DNA from: Candidimonas sp. SYP-B2681
Lineage (GTDB): Bacteria > Pseudomonadota > Gammaproteobacteria > Burkholderiales > Burkholderiaceae_B
Assembly (NCBI RefSeq): GCF_003971065.1
Contig: NZ_RYDV01000001.1
Coordinates: forward strand, 372,001 to 436,000
Reading direction: 5' to 3'
DNA: 64,000 bases
The notes beneath the pieces are model-generated. The model made no database searches. It was not told the origin of the DNA and was given only the letters and a program-made list of their open reading frames with translations. The position numbers were made by a program, and so were the translations under genes. The first letter of the stretch is position 1; each line of letters begins with the position of its first letter. Below are positions 10,722-20,265 of this stretch, in pieces.

Positions 10722-11924
10722 TTATAGCGCTGCTTCGTGAATAAGAAAGTCCGCAATTCGTTTTGCTGCCTCTACGCACTGCTCTTTCGGTGCCACCAAG
10801 GCGATGCGTATGCGTTCGGCTCCGGGGTTGATGCCACGAGCTTCCCGCGCGAGATAACTGCCTGGTAGGGTAGTGACGCCGGTCGCGCCATACAGGTCGC
10901 GCACAAAGTCGGTATCGGCGTAAGGAGTTTGCGCCCACAGATAGAACGAGGCGTCGGGCCAGCCGGTTTGCAAATGCGTGCCCAGTATCGGCAAGACTGC
11001 CTCGAACTTTTCCCGATACAGGCGGCGGTTCTCGACCACGTGGGACTCGTCGTTCCAGGCGGCGACGCTCGCTCGCGAAACCACAGGGCTGATCGCGCTG
11101 CCATGGTAGGTGCGATAGAGCAAAAATTGGCTGATCAGGCGGGCGTCTCCGGCAACGAATCCCGATCGCAAGCCTGGCACGTTCGATCGCTTTGAAAGGC
11201 TGGAAAAGCACACAAGATTTCGAAAGTCATTTCGCCCTAGCTGACTGGCTGCCTGCATGCCGCCCAAAGGCTTATTCATTTCGTCAAAATAGATTTCTGA
11301 ATAGCATTCGTCAGAGGCGATGACAAAGCCATATTCGTCAGACAAGGAAAAAAGCTTCTTCCAGGTGTCCATTGACATTACGTTGCCCGCCGGGTTGCCC
11401 GGCGAGCAAACGAATAGCAGTTGCGTCTTGCGCCACACGTCGGCAGATACCGCGTCCCAGTCATAGCCGAAGTTCAATCCGGCTTCAGCGTTGATGAAAT
11501 AGGGCTGCGCGCCGGCCAGCAGCGCCGCACCCTCGTATATCTGATAAAAAGGATTAGGGCAGATGACAAGTGCATCGGCATTCGGATCGACCACTGTTTG
11601 GGCAAAGGCAAACAGCGCTTCGCGCGATCCCAAGGCGGGCAACACTTGCGTTTCGGGGTCTGGTCGGGCCATATCGTAGCGACGCGCAATCCAGTCTGCA
11701 ATGGCACCGCGCAATCCAGGATCGCCTTTGGTCGGTGGATATACCGATAGGCCTTCCATGGCGTTTTGCATGGCATCCACGATAAGTCGTGGAGTGGCGT
11801 GTTTTGGTTCGCCTATCGACAGATTAATCGGATTCAGATGGCCCGGCGGGGTGTTGGCCTGCGCCAGCAAATGCCGAAGCTTTTCGAACGGATAAGGTTG
11901 AAGCGCGCTTAATCTGGGATTCAT
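10722..11924 (-). CDS. dapC: Succinyldiaminopimelate transaminase
   Basis: 400-residue class I/II PLP aminotransferase. It makes N-succinyl-LL-diaminopimelate from the keto precursor. The N-terminus MNPRLSALQPYPFEKLR is characteristic of the betaproteobacterial DapC family. The PLP lysine lies in SLSKRSNVPG, with the Arg-containing GLRSGF after it and the carboxylate-binding Arg near IRIALV. It is the first gene of the leftward dap operon, 90 bases before dapD. The promoter should lie in 11925-12150, downstream of the leucine tRNA. Confidence 0.93.
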   Translation of the reverse strand: MNPRLSALQPYPFEKLRHLLAQANTPPGHLNPINLSIGEPKHATPRLIVDAMQNAMEGLSVYPPTKGDPGLRGAIADWIARRYDMARPDPETQVLPALGSREALFAFAQTVVDPNADALVICPNPFYQIYEGAALLAGAQPYFINAEAGLNFGYDWDAVSADVWRKTQLLFVCSPGNPAGNVMSMDTWKKLFSLSDEYGFVIASDECYSEIYFDEMNKPLGGMQAASQLGRNDFRNLVCFSSLSKRSNVPGLRSGFVAGDARLISQFLLYRTYHGSAISPVVSRASVAAWNDESHVVENRRLYREKFEAVLPILGTHLQTGWPDASFYLWAQTPYADTDFVRDLYGATGVTTLPGSYLAREARGINPGAERIRIALVAPKEQCVEAAKRIADFLIHEAAL

Positions 11925-12123
11925 GGCTGCCGCAGCGACAATAGTAAGCTAGCGATTTTAGCAGGCAGCGTTATGAAGCGCTCGCATGGCGTAAGCGTTG
12001 CAACGCACTCGCTGCGCCGTGTACGAATCTACTAATCTACTGATTCCGTATGATTCTACGTTCGACGTCTTATGTATATTTGGTTTTTTATGTGTCTTTT
12101 CACCGGCCGATAATGGCACGGTG

Positions 12124-12142
12124 TTGCGCAATGGCTGCGCAA
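12124..12142. repeat. Short inverted repeat downstream of tRNA-Leu
   Basis: TTGCGCA at 12124-12130 pairs with TGCGCAA at 12136-12142 (5-base loop). It lies 11 bases past the 3' end of the leucine tRNA on the minus strand. No T-run follows on that strand, so it may be a processing or weak termination hairpin rather than a standard terminator. Confidence 0.5.
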
Positions 12143-12152
12143 AAACAATATG

Positions 12153-12237
12153 TGGTGCGAACGGAGAGACTCGAACTCTCACACCTCTCGGCGCCAGAAC
12201 CTAAATCTGGTGCGTCTACCAATTCCGCCACGTTCGC
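12153..12237 (-). tRNA. tRNA-Leu (anticodon UAG)
   Basis: 85 bases including an encoded CCA end. The acceptor arm GCGAACG (12231-12237) pairs with CGTTCGC before ACCA. The D-loop contains GGTAGAC, the anticodon is TAG at 12201-12203 (positions 35-37), and the T-arm has GTTCGAG. A long variable arm after GGTTCTGG is typical of class II leucine tRNAs. It decodes CUA and other CUN codons. Confidence 0.97.
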
Positions 12238-12315
12238 ATGTAAGGAAGCCCGCTAGTTTAACGCGATTCTTGCCGCAACGCAAGTCGGCAACCCAATGGG
12301 GCAAGATCTGTACGA

Positions 12316-13194
12316 TCAGTAGACCGGCGCCTCGCCAGCGGGCCGTCGCTTGAACCGGCGGTGCACCCAATAATATTGCTCTGGAATAAGTCTGATCTGC
12401 TTTTCCAGAAATTGGTTCAGTCGCAGTGCGTCCGCCGTGCTATCACCCGACGGAAAGTTTTCGAGGGCTTCAAATATCGACAGTTTATAGCCACGGTAGT
12501 TCGGCGCTACCTGCGTCACAAAAGGTACGACCCGGGCGCGACCAAGCTGTGCAAGCCGCGACACGGCGGTAAGGGTGCACGCCTGTACACCGAAAAAAGG
12601 CACGAATACAGAGTCTCGAAGGCCAAAGTCCATATCCGTCGCCAGCATGATCGGCTTGCCCGATTTTAGTACCTTCAGAATCTCGCGTGCGCTTCCGTTG
12701 CGTGGAATCATTTCGGTGCCGAAACGGCTGCGTTGCGCTCGCGAAATATCGTCGGTAACTTTATCGGACATTGGTGTATAAATGGATGCGACGGGATGCA
12801 GAGCCGAGTAATACATGCATCCCGCTTCAATGGCTGCAAAATGGAAGCCCAGGAATATGGTCGGCTGTTCGTATTTGTCTTTTAGTTCGATGGCGCTATC
12901 CAGCTGAACCAGATCAAATAAGGTCTGGGCACTGCCATACCACTGGGTTCCGCGTTCAAGATAGCTGCGAATGACCTGACCGAAAGCGGCTCGCCCAAGA
13001 TGCTGGCGTTCAGTGTCGGTTTTTTCTGGAAAACACAATCGGAGATTGGTCTGCAAAATGCGTTTACGCTTGCCGGGTAATGAATAAAGTCCTGCACCGA
13101 GCGCTTCGCCGAATCGGGCCACCAGCTTGTACGGCAGGGCGGATAGAATTCGCAGGAGGCTGGAAGTTAGCGTGTTTTGTATACTGTTTTTCAT
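12316..13194 (-). CDS. LpxL/HtrB-family lysophospholipid acyltransferase
   Basis: 292-residue inner-membrane-associated acyltransferase of the lipid A late-acylation family. The catalytic HX4(D/E) motif is HFAAIE near residue 120. A hydrophobic N-terminal segment (SSLLRILSALPYKLVARFG) and the YYWVHRRFKRRP ending are typical. The ATG at 13194 is chosen because AAGGAGTC lies 7 bases upstream; a start 30 bases earlier lacks such a site. It is divergent from tig. The family is known for adding secondary acyl chains to lipid A, but relatives act on other lipids, so the exact donor and position are open. Confidence 0.85.
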   Translation of the reverse strand: MKNSIQNTLTSSLLRILSALPYKLVARFGEALGAGLYSLPGKRKRILQTNLRLCFPEKTDTERQHLGRAAFGQVIRSYLERGTQWYGSAQTLFDLVQLDSAIELKDKYEQPTIFLGFHFAAIEAGCMYYSALHPVASIYTPMSDKVTDDISRAQRSRFGTEMIPRNGSAREILKVLKSGKPIMLATDMDFGLRDSVFVPFFGVQACTLTAVSRLAQLGRARVVPFVTQVAPNYRGYKLSIFEALENFPSGDSTADALRLNQFLEKQIRLIPEQYYWVHRRFKRRPAGEAPVY

Positions 13195-13314
13195 TAAGTA
13201 AGACTCCTTCAGCAAGAAGTCCATGGCGGGATAGTGATTAGTGTTTGCCTAGTAGCGCAACGATCCTAACACGGGGGCCCGAGACTTACGCCGGCCCTTA
13301 CATAGGGATTTGAA

Positions 13315-13343
13315 TTAGCTTGTTTCAGAATTCAGGCTATAGT
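13315..13343 (+). promoter_or_regulatory. Candidate sigma-70 promoter for tig
   Basis: A weak -35 (TTAGCT, 13315-13320) and a good -10 (TATAGT, 13338-13343) are separated by 17 bases, about 90 bases before the tig ATG. It lies in the divergent spacer between the acyltransferase gene and tig. No experimental or comparative support is available here. Confidence 0.35.
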
Positions 13344-13430
13344 TCCAAACAAGAGCGGTTACATCGATATCGTGAGTTTCCGGTAAAATGTCCTGTTTAT
13401 TGTTCAATTACTCATTTATATAGGTCCCTA

Positions 13431-14741
13431 ATGCAGCCTGTGGTTGAAAAATTGTCCGGCCTGGAGCGCCGCGTTGATCTGGTCGTGTCGATCGCCGACG
13501 TCGAGAAAGAAGTCCAGGCGCAACTGAAACGCGTCGCACGCACCGCCAAAGTCCAAGGTTTTCGCCCGGGGAAGGCTCCACTGTCCCTCATCGAGCGTAG
13601 CCACGGGCCTGGTATCCGCTACGAGGTCATTAATACCGAAGTGGGACGCTCACTTGATAAAGTCATTGGCGAGACCAAATTGCGGGTTGCAGGTACCCCT
13701 AATCTGGAACCAAAGACGGAAGGCGTCGAGGAAGGCAATATGGCCTTTTCCGCCACTTTCGAAGTTTATCCGGAAGTCTCTGTTCCTGATCTGGCCGCAC
13801 TGCAAGTCAAGCGTGCCAAGGTCGAGGTGGGTGACGCTGAAGTTCAGCGCACGATCGATATCCTACGCAAGCAGCGCGCTACCTACGAGGCTAGTGAAGG
13901 CCGTGAAGCTCAAGACGATGACCGTGTCACGCTTGACTTTGTGGGCACTATCGACGGCGTCCCATTTGACGGCGGCACGGCTGAAAAATTCCCCTTCGTT
14001 TTGGGTCAGGGCCGCATGTTGCCCGAATTCGAAACGGCCGTACGCGAAATGAAAGCGGGCGAATCGAAAACCTTCCCGCTAAGTTTCCCCGACGAATACG
14101 GCAGCAAGGAAGTCGCTGGTAAAACAGCCGAGTTCAACATCACCGTAAGCGAAGTGGCTGCGCCGGTGCTGCCTGAAATGAATTCCGAATTCGCCAAGTC
14201 TCTGGGTCAACCGGAAGGCGACGTCGAGAAGCTTCTTGCCGATGTTCGTGCCAATATTGAACGCGAAGTCAAGTCGCGTGCGCAGGCCCGCACAAAAAGC
14301 AGCGTAATGGATGCCCTCATCGCGGCATGCTCGTTCGATGTTCCAAAATCGCTGGTTCAGAATGATACGCAAGGCCGTGTTGCCGCCGCTCGCGAAGAGC
14401 TCAAGCAACGTGGTGTGCCTAATGCTGAATCCATGCCGATTCCGGCAGAAGCCTTTACCGCCGAATCCGAGCGCCGCGTCCGTTTGGGCCTGCTGGTGTC
14501 CGAGCTTGTTCAAAGCGCCGACCTTCAAGCCAGGCCAGAGCAGGTTCGCACACGTATTGAAGAATTTGCCCAGAACTACGAGCAGCCAGCTCAGGTAGTG
14601 GCTTATTATCTTTCCGACCGTCAGCGTCGTGCCGAAATCGAAGCGATTGTGCTGGAAGACAACGTGGTGGAATATGTATTGTCCAAGGCTCAGGTTGCGG
14701 ACGAGGACGTTGCATTCGACGAACTGATGGGGACCAACTAA
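13431..14741 (+). CDS. tig: Trigger factor
   Basis: 436-residue ribosome-bound chaperone and peptidyl-prolyl isomerase, the normal length. The ribosome-binding signature appears as GFRPGKAP near residue 46. An FKBP-type domain follows (VTLDFVGTIDG to EFNITVSEV, about residues 165-245), then a helical C-terminal chaperone domain. The ATG at 13431 (MQPVVEKLSG) matches the family start; the open frame upstream is not similar. Its stop directly abuts the clpP start codon, so folding (tig) and proteolysis (clpP, clpX, lon) genes are expressed as a group, a widely conserved order. Confidence 0.96.
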   Translation: MQPVVEKLSGLERRVDLVVSIADVEKEVQAQLKRVARTAKVQGFRPGKAPLSLIERSHGPGIRYEVINTEVGRSLDKVIGETKLRVAGTPNLEPKTEGVEEGNMAFSATFEVYPEVSVPDLAALQVKRAKVEVGDAEVQRTIDILRKQRATYEASEGREAQDDDRVTLDFVGTIDGVPFDGGTAEKFPFVLGQGRMLPEFETAVREMKAGESKTFPLSFPDEYGSKEVAGKTAEFNITVSEVAAPVLPEMNSEFAKSLGQPEGDVEKLLADVRANIEREVKSRAQARTKSSVMDALIAACSFDVPKSLVQNDTQGRVAAAREELKQRGVPNAESMPIPAEAFTAESERRVRLGLLVSELVQSADLQARPEQVRTRIEEFAQNYEQPAQVVAYYLSDRQRRAEIEAIVLEDNVVEYVLSKAQVADEDVAFDELMGTN

Positions 14742-15398
14742 ATGTCACGATTTACCGATTTTTACGCCTCAATGTATGGTGGTGACTCGGTGACCCCTTC
14801 GGGGTTGGGCTACGTGCCTATCGTGATTGAACAGTCGGGCCGCGGCGAGCGCTCATACGACATCTATTCGCGGCTGTTGCGCGAGCGGGTCATCTTCTTC
14901 GTTGGGCCGGTCAACGACCAGTCTGCTAATCTGGTCGTGGCGCAGCTGCTGTTCCTCGAGTCCGAGAACCCGGACAAAGATATTTCACTGTATATCAACT
15001 CGCCCGGCGGGTCGGTATACGCTGGGCTCGCTATTTATGACACGATGCAGTTCGTCAAGCCAGATGTCTCCACTTTATGCACCGGCATCGCTGCCAGCAT
15101 GGGTGCATTCCTGCTTGCGGCTGGCAAAAAGGGCAAGCGCTACACCCTGCCCAATTCCCGCATCATGATTCACCAGCCCTCGGGCGGAGCCCAGGGGCAG
15201 GCATCCGATATCCAAATTCAGGCTCGCGAAATTCTTAGTTTGCGCGAACGCCTGAATACTATTCTGGCTCATAGCACAGGCCAACCCGTCGAACGCATTG
15301 CCGAAGACACCGAGCGTGATAATTTCATGTCGGCTGAAGATGCGGTATCGTATGGTTTGGTAGATAAAGTACTGGTCTCGCGCACTGACGAGGCGTAA
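14742..15398 (+). CDS. clpP: ATP-dependent Clp protease proteolytic subunit
   Basis: 218-residue serine protease that forms the 14-mer degradation chamber used with ClpX or ClpA. The catalytic triad is Ser119 (AASMGAF), His144 (IMIHQPSGG) and Asp193 (TERDNF), with the spacing found in E. coli ClpP. The start codon immediately follows the tig stop. clpX begins 100 bases downstream after a stem-loop, which could set the ClpP to ClpX ratio. Confidence 0.97.
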   Translation: MSRFTDFYASMYGGDSVTPSGLGYVPIVIEQSGRGERSYDIYSRLLRERVIFFVGPVNDQSANLVVAQLLFLESENPDKDISLYINSPGGSVYAGLAIYDTMQFVKPDVSTLCTGIAASMGAFLLAAGKKGKRYTLPNSRIMIHQPSGGAQGQASDIQIQAREILSLRERLNTILAHSTGQPVERIAEDTERDNFMSAEDAVSYGLVDKVLVSRTDEA

Positions 15399-15413
15399 AA
15401 AGGGCCAGCCGGT

Positions 15414-15438
15414 CGATGAACGCATTGCGCGTTCATCG
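15414..15438 (+). repeat. Stem-loop between clpP and clpX
   Basis: CGATGAACGC at 15414-15423 pairs perfectly with GCGTTCATCG at 15429-15438 around a 5-base loop. Only GTTATT follows, not a proper T-run, so it is more likely an attenuator or an mRNA-stabilising hairpin than a full terminator. Confidence 0.6.
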
Positions 15439-15498
15439 GTTATTACTCGACAGGGCGACTACCCCTCGCGCTGTCCACTGAACTGAACGAAGAGTTTT

Positions 15499-16806
15499 AT
15501 GCCCGAAAAAAAAGGATCGGCGGACGATAAAGTATTGCATTGTTCGTTTTGCAATAAAAGCCAGCACGAGGTTCGCAAGCTGATCGCCGGACCCTCGGTT
15601 TTTATCTGCGATGAATGTATCGACCTTTGCAACGATATCATTCTTGAAGAAACACAAGAAGCGGCTCGCGATGCGATCCGTAATGAACTACCCACGCCCC
15701 ACGAAATCAAGAGTTTCCTTGACGGTTACGTCATAGGGCAAGATACACCGAAGCGGACACTCGCTGTAGCGGTTTACAACCACTATAAACGCATACGCTA
15801 TGGCGATGTTAAGGGCGACGACGTCGAGCTCTCGAAGAGCAATATTCTGCTTATCGGGCCCACAGGCTCGGGCAAAACGCTGTTGGCTCAAACTTTGGCT
15901 CGAATGCTGGATGTTCCTTTTGTCATGGCCGATGCTACGACGCTGACGGAAGCCGGCTACGTGGGCGAAGACGTCGAAAATATTGTTCAGAAGTTGCTCC
16001 AGAATTGTAATTACGATGTAGAGAAAGCGCAGCGCGCTATTATCTACATCGATGAAATCGACAAGATCTCCCGCAAGGCCGACAACCCATCCATCACCCG
16101 TGACGTGTCCGGCGAAGGCGTGCAGCAAGCGCTACTCAAGCTTATTGAAGGAACGGTCGCGTCCGTTCCTCCACAAGGCGGCCGCAAGCATCCCAATCAG
16201 GACTTCGTTCAGGTTGATACGACCAACATCCTGTTCATCGTCGGCGGCGCTTTCGATGGTCTCGATAAGGTCATTCGCGACCGTACAGAGCGTTCAGGCA
16301 TCGGCTTTTCGGCTTCCGTGCGGGCCAAATCGGAACGTGGCGTGGGCGAGCTTTTTGCTGAAGTCGAACCCGAAGACTTGATCAAATTCGGATTAATCCC
16401 CGAGCTGGTAGGCCGTCTGCCGGTTGTGGCCACACTCGAGGAGCTGCAGGAAGACACACTCATTCGGATTCTCACCGAGCCGAAGAATTCCTTGCTCAAG
16501 CAGTTTCAGAAGCTGTTTGAAATGGAAGAGGTCGAACTGGATGTACGTCCCGAAGCGCTGGCAGCCATCGCCAAGCGCGCCATCGGGCGGCGTACCGGAG
16601 CGCGCGGCTTGCGCTCTATAGTGGAGCAAGCCTTGCTCGGAACGATGTATGAACTTCCATCACAAAAGAACGTCAAACGTGTAGTGGTCGATGAAAACGC
16701 CGTCACCGGGAAGGGCGCGCCACTGCTCATATACCAGGACGACGCCGAAGCGACCACCGATAGTCGGCAAGATGCGCCGAAGAAGTTGAAGGATGCTGCC
16801 GCCTAA
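15499..16806 (+). CDS. clpX: ATP-dependent Clp protease ATP-binding subunit ClpX
   Basis: 435-residue AAA+ unfoldase that recognises tagged substrates and feeds them to ClpP. The N-terminal zinc-binding domain has Cys15, Cys18, Cys37 and Cys40. Walker A is GPTGSGKT (residues 120-127) and Walker B is [11 protein letters not shown] pore loop (GYVGEDVE), the ClpP-contact IGF loop region (GIGFSA) and sensor 2 (GARGLR) can be seen. It is the third gene of the tig-clpP-clpX-lon series and is separated from lon by a 154-base spacer with its own hairpin. Confidence 0.97.
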   Translation: MPEKKGSADDKVLHCSFCNKSQHEVRKLIAGPSVFICDECIDLCNDIILEETQEAARDAIRNELPTPHEIKSFLDGYVIGQDTPKRTLAVAVYNHYKRIRYGDVKGDDVELSKSNILLIGPTGSGKTLLAQTLARMLDVPFVMADATTLTEAGYVGEDVENIVQKLLQNCNYDVEKAQRAIIYIDEIDKISRKADNPSITRDVSGEGVQQALLKLIEGTVASVPPQGGRKHPNQDFVQVDTTNILFIVGGAFDGLDKVIRDRTERSGIGFSASVRAKSERGVGELFAEVEPEDLIKFGLIPELVGRLPVVATLEELQEDTLIRILTEPKNSLLKQFQKLFEMEEVELDVRPEALAAIAKRAIGRRTGARGLRSIVEQALLGTMYELPSQKNVKRVVVDENAVTGKGAPLLIYQDDAEATTDSRQDAPKKLKDAAA

Positions 16807-16855
16807 GGATTTCTACAGAATAACCCTAGGCAAAATAGGTATTCGGGGTTGTCGA

Positions 16856-16885
16856 CTTGAAAATTTGGCCATCGTCACTACATAC
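16856..16885 (+). promoter_or_regulatory. Possible heat-shock-like promoter element of lon
   Basis: CTTGAAA at 16856-16862 matches the sigma-32 -35 consensus and lies about 100 bases before the lon ATG. The expected -10 (CCCCAT-type) is not clear: only a weak CACTACATA region is at the right distance. Lon is commonly heat-shock controlled in proteobacteria, so the -35 match is worth noting but not proof. Confidence 0.3.
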
Positions 16886-16900
16886 AACTACAGGTAGTAC

Positions 16901-16932
16901 TACAAAAGGGAGGCCTTAGCTTCCCTTTTGTA
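16901..16932 (+). repeat. Strong stem-loop in the clpX-lon spacer
   Basis: TACAAAAGGGA (16901-16911) pairs perfectly with TCCCTTTTGTA (16922-16932) around a 10-base loop. It ends about 17 bases before the lon ribosome-binding region. The T-rich 3' arm could end clpX transcription. If lon is transcribed from further upstream, the hairpin sits in its leader and could affect translation or stability. Confidence 0.7.
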
Positions 16933-16960
16933 TCTAGAGGTCAATTTTAAGGAAATTACT

Positions 16961-19429
16961 ATGTCTGCGAGCCAGATTCTTTCTTCAGAACCCACGGACT
17001 TGCCGCTGTTGCCCTTGCGCGACGTGGTGGTATTTCCGCACATGGTGATTCCTCTGTTTGTTGGACGCCCACGTTCCATCAAGGCGCTTGAATTGGCCAT
17101 GGAAGCGGGCAACAACATTATGCTGGTCGCGCAGAAGTCGGCCGGTAAAGACGATCCCACCCCCGAAGACCTGTACGAAATCGGTTGCGCTGCAAGCATT
17201 CTGCAGATGCTTAAGTTGCCCGATGGCACGGTCAAGGTCTTGGTTGAAGGCCTTCAGCGCGCGCGCATCCAAAAAGTCAGTGATGCCGAGACGCACTTTA
17301 TGGCCCTGGTTGTGCCGGTCGAGCCAGATTCCACCGAAGGTGCCGAATCCGAGGCCCTGCGCCGCGCCGTGGTCGCGCAATTCGAGCAATACGTCAAACT
17401 GAACAAAAAAATTCCTCAAGAGATTCTTACTTCTCTGACCGGAATTGACGATGCCGGCCGCCTGGCTGACACGATCTCTGCGCATCTGCCGCTAAAGCTC
17501 GAGCAGAAGCAGCAAATGCTCGAAGTCACTGGCACGGCCGAACGCCTCGAAAGCCTTCTATCGCAACTCGAATCGGAAATCGACATTCTTCAAGTCGAAA
17601 AACGCATTCGTGGACGCGTCAAGAAGCAAATGGAAAAAAGCCAACGCGACTACTATCTGAACGAGCAGGTCAAGGCGATTCAGAAAGAGCTCGGCGAAGG
17701 TGAAGACGGTGCCGATATCGAGGAACTCGAGAAAAAGATAGCGGCAGCGCAGTTGCCGAAAGAAGCACAAAAGAAAGCCGATTCCGAGCTCAAAAAGCTT
17801 AAATTAATGTCGCCGATGTCCGCCGAGGCCACGGTAGTGCGCAACTATATCGATACGCTTATTGCCTTGCCGTGGCGCAAGAAGAATCGTATCAATAACT
17901 CCATTTCCAACGCCGAAGCGGTGCTTGACGCCGATCACTACGGACTGGAAAAGGTGAAAGAACGCATTATCGAGTATCTCGCTGTACAGCAGCGTGTAGA
18001 CAAGCTCAAAGCACCGATCTTGTGCCTGGTTGGCCCTCCGGGCGTCGGCAAGACGTCACTTGGTCAGTCCATAGCTCGCGCCACGAACCGTAAGTTCGTG
18101 CGGATGGCGCTGGGCGGTGTGCGCGACGAAGCAGAAATCCGAGGCCATCGCCGCACGTACATTGGTTCCATGCCAGGCAAGATTTTGCAGAACATGACCA
18201 AAGTGGCGGTACGCAACCCCTTGTTCCTGCTCGATGAGATCGACAAGATGGGCGCTGATTTCCGTGGCGATCCTTCGTCGGCACTGCTCGAGGTATTGGA
18301 TCCTGAGCAAAATCATACGTTCCAGGACCACTACATCGAGGTCGATTTCGATCTGTCTGATGTCATGTTTGTGGCAACCAGCAATACGCTGAATATTCCA
18401 CCAGCGTTGTTGGATCGTATGGAAGTCATTCGTCTGTCGGGCTACACCGAAGATGAAAAGGTGCATATTGCCTTCGATCATCTATTGCCCAAGTTGATGA
18501 AAAACAACGGCGTGCAAGAGGGTGAAGTTACGATCGAAGAGTCTGCGGTTCGGGATATTGTTCGTTACTACACTCGCGAAGCCGGGGTCCGGGCACTCGA
18601 GCGCGAAATCAGCAAGATATGCCGCAAGGTCGTCAAGAAAATGCTGGCGACGAACCCTGCAATGAAGTCGCGCGGTAAGCTGGTTCACGCAAAGCCGATC
18701 GAACGCGTTATCGTCAATTCCGAAAACCTCAGCGATTTCCTGGGCGTACGGCGTTTCAGTTTCGGCATGGCCGAAAAAGAGAACAAAGTGGGTCAGGTCA
18801 CCGGTTTGGCATGGACGGAAGTGGGTGGCGATTTGCTCACCATAGAAGTTGCCGACATGCCGGGCAAGGGCGCGGTACTGCGTACCGGTTCCTTGGGCGA
18901 CGTCATGAAAGAATCCGTCGAAGCCGCTCGCACTGTGGTCCGGGCTCGTTCCCAGAAATGGGGAATTCCGAACACGGCATTTGAAAAGCGCGATTTGCAC
19001 GTTCACTTTCCTGAAGGTGCAACGCCAAAAGATGGCCCATCCGCAGGTATTGCCATTACGACCGCCATGGTCTCGGCGTTGACAGGGATTCCTGTTCGGG
19101 CCGATGTGGCAATGACAGGCGAAATAACCTTGCGTGGTGAAGTGCTTGGTATTGGCGGTCTTAAGGAAAAGCTTTTGGCAGCGCATCGCGGCGGTATCAA
19201 GCTGGTGATGATTCCCGAGGAAAACGTGAAAGACTTGGCCGAAATTCCGGACAACGTCAAGAACCAACTCGAGATTATTCCGGTACGCTGGATTGACCGT
19301 GTATTGGAGGTGGCGTTGCAAAACATGCCAACTCCGTTGTCCGACGAAGAAGTCGCTCGGTTGGCAGCCGAATCGGTGGCCAATGCGAAGCGGTCCGATG
19401 ACACGTCTGGCGGATTAATGAAGCACTAA
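16961..19429 (+). CDS. lon: ATP-dependent protease Lon (La)
   Basis: 822-residue soluble AAA+ serine protease that degrades misfolded and regulatory proteins. An N-terminal substrate-recognition domain starts LPLLPLRDVVVFPHM. A coiled-coil segment follows, then Walker A GPPGVGKT (residues 358-365), Walker B LFLLDEIDKM and the protease domain with the Ser694 (PKDGPSAG) and Lys737 (GGLKEKLL) dyad. The spacing of 43 residues equals that of E. coli Lon. The ATG at 16961 is preceded by AAGGAAA; the frame extends 11 codons further without a good site. A strong terminator follows. Confidence 0.97.
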   Translation: MSASQILSSEPTDLPLLPLRDVVVFPHMVIPLFVGRPRSIKALELAMEAGNNIMLVAQKSAGKDDPTPEDLYEIGCAASILQMLKLPDGTVKVLVEGLQRARIQKVSDAETHFMALVVPVEPDSTEGAESEALRRAVVAQFEQYVKLNKKIPQEILTSLTGIDDAGRLADTISAHLPLKLEQKQQMLEVTGTAERLESLLSQLESEIDILQVEKRIRGRVKKQMEKSQRDYYLNEQVKAIQKELGEGEDGADIEELEKKIAAAQLPKEAQKKADSELKKLKLMSPMSAEATVVRNYIDTLIALPWRKKNRINNSISNAEAVLDADHYGLEKVKERIIEYLAVQQRVDKLKAPILCLVGPPGVGKTSLGQSIARATNRKFVRMALGGVRDEAEIRGHRRTYIGSMPGKILQNMTKVAVRNPLFLLDEIDKMGADFRGDPSSALLEVLDPEQNHTFQDHYIEVDFDLSDVMFVATSNTLNIPPALLDRMEVIRLSGYTEDEKVHIAFDHLLPKLMKNNGVQEGEVTIEESAVRDIVRYYTREAGVRALEREISKICRKVVKKMLATNPAMKSRGKLVHAKPIERVIVNSENLSDFLGVRRFSFGMAEKENKVGQVTGLAWTEVGGDLLTIEVADMPGKGAVLRTGSLGDVMKESVEAARTVVRARSQKWGIPNTAFEKRDLHVHFPEGATPKDGPSAGIAITTAMVSALTGIPVRADVAMTGEITLRGEVLGIGGLKEKLLAAHRGGIKLVMIPEENVKDLAEIPDNVKNQLEIIPVRWIDRVLEVALQNMPTPLSDEEVARLAAESVANAKRSDDTSGGLMKH

Positions 19430-19470
19430 AGCAGTGCTTTATGGCCAAGAGTTTTTTGGCTGTCGCTGCT

Positions 19471-19501
19471 TAGGGACACTCGAGGGAGTGTCCCTAATTC
19501 T
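19471..19501 (+). terminator. Intrinsic terminator after lon
   Basis: Perfect 11-bp stem: TAGGGACACTC (19471-19481) pairs with GAGTGTCCCTA (19486-19496), loop GAGG, followed by ATTCTTTT. It lies between the convergent lon and lexA genes and may serve both. Confidence 0.85.
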
Positions 19502-19541
19502 TTTGCGGGCGTGTATTGTCTTTTGACGTACCGCGAGTACA

Positions 19542-20201
19542 TTAATGCAGGGGCGTAGTTCGAATTAAACCCACTGCTATGCCTTCCAGTGAAAATTCGT
19601 CGTCGGGCGACACGATAATGGTTTGAAAATCGGGATTTTCGGGCAGGAGTTCGATACGGTTGCCGATTCTGGACAGGCGTTTTACGGTGACTTCGTCACC
19701 AATACGGGCAACGACGATCTGGCCATTGCGGGCGTCAGGGGTTTTTTTGACCGCAAGCAAATCGCCATCGAGAATACCGGCATCGCGCATGCTTAGGCCG
19801 CGCACTCGCAGAAGGTAGTCGGGGGTTTGGCCGAATAAGGCAGGTTCGATCCCGATTTCGCGTTCGACATGCTCGGCAGCAAGTATAGGACTGCCGGCGG
19901 CAACACGGCCAACCAATGGGATCAATAATTGCGTAAGGGCATTGGCAGCCTGTTCAAGACGGGTGGCGATGCCGTTGCTGCCTTGGGATTCGACCAAGCG
20001 TATACCGCGAGAAGCGCCGGCAGTAAGTTCGATTGCCCCTTTTTTGGCCAAGGCTTTCAGGTGATCTTCCGCAGCGTTGGCGGATTTGAACCCGAGGGCG
20101 CGCGCAATTTCGGCGCGTGTAGGTGGAAAACCGGTACGCGAGATTTCGCTACGGATGAGGTCCAGTATTTGTTGCTGACGCTCGGTTAGCTTAACGGCCA
20201 T
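19542..20201 (-). CDS. lexA: SOS response repressor LexA
   Basis: 219-residue repressor of DNA-damage genes with self-cleavage activity. The N-terminal winged helix begins [16 protein letters not shown] and has the recognition segment [14 protein letters not shown]. The cleavage bond is Ala102-Gly103 (VAAGSP). The catalytic pair is Ser137 (RGLSMRD) and Lys174 (VTVKRL), with E. coli spacing. An SOS box overlaps the promoter, so the gene is autoregulated. It is slightly longer than the 202 residues of E. coli LexA because of a longer linker. It lies 64 bases downstream of tyrB on the same strand. Confidence 0.97.
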   Translation of the reverse strand: MAVKLTERQQQILDLIRSEISRTGFPPTRAEIARALGFKSANAAEDHLKALAKKGAIELTAGASRGIRLVESQGSNGIATRLEQAANALTQLLIPLVGRVAAGSPILAAEHVEREIGIEPALFGQTPDYLLRVRGLSMRDAGILDGDLLAVKKTPDARNGQIVVARIGDEVTVKRLSRIGNRIELLPENPDFQTIIVSPDDEFSLEGIAVGLIRTTPLH

Positions 20202-20212
20202 GGTAATCCAGA

Positions 20213-20228
20213 CTGTGTTTATATACAG
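20213..20228 (-). promoter_or_regulatory. SOS box (LexA operator) of lexA
   Basis: On the minus strand this reads CTGTATATAAACACAG, which fits the CTG-N10-CAG form and differs little from the CTGTATATATATACAG ideal. It ends 11 bases before the lexA start codon and includes a TATAAA that could be the -10, so LexA binding would block transcription. Confidence 0.9.
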
Positions 20229-20265
20229 TCTGGATTTTGCAACACTTTGGCTAAAAGATCAAGCG

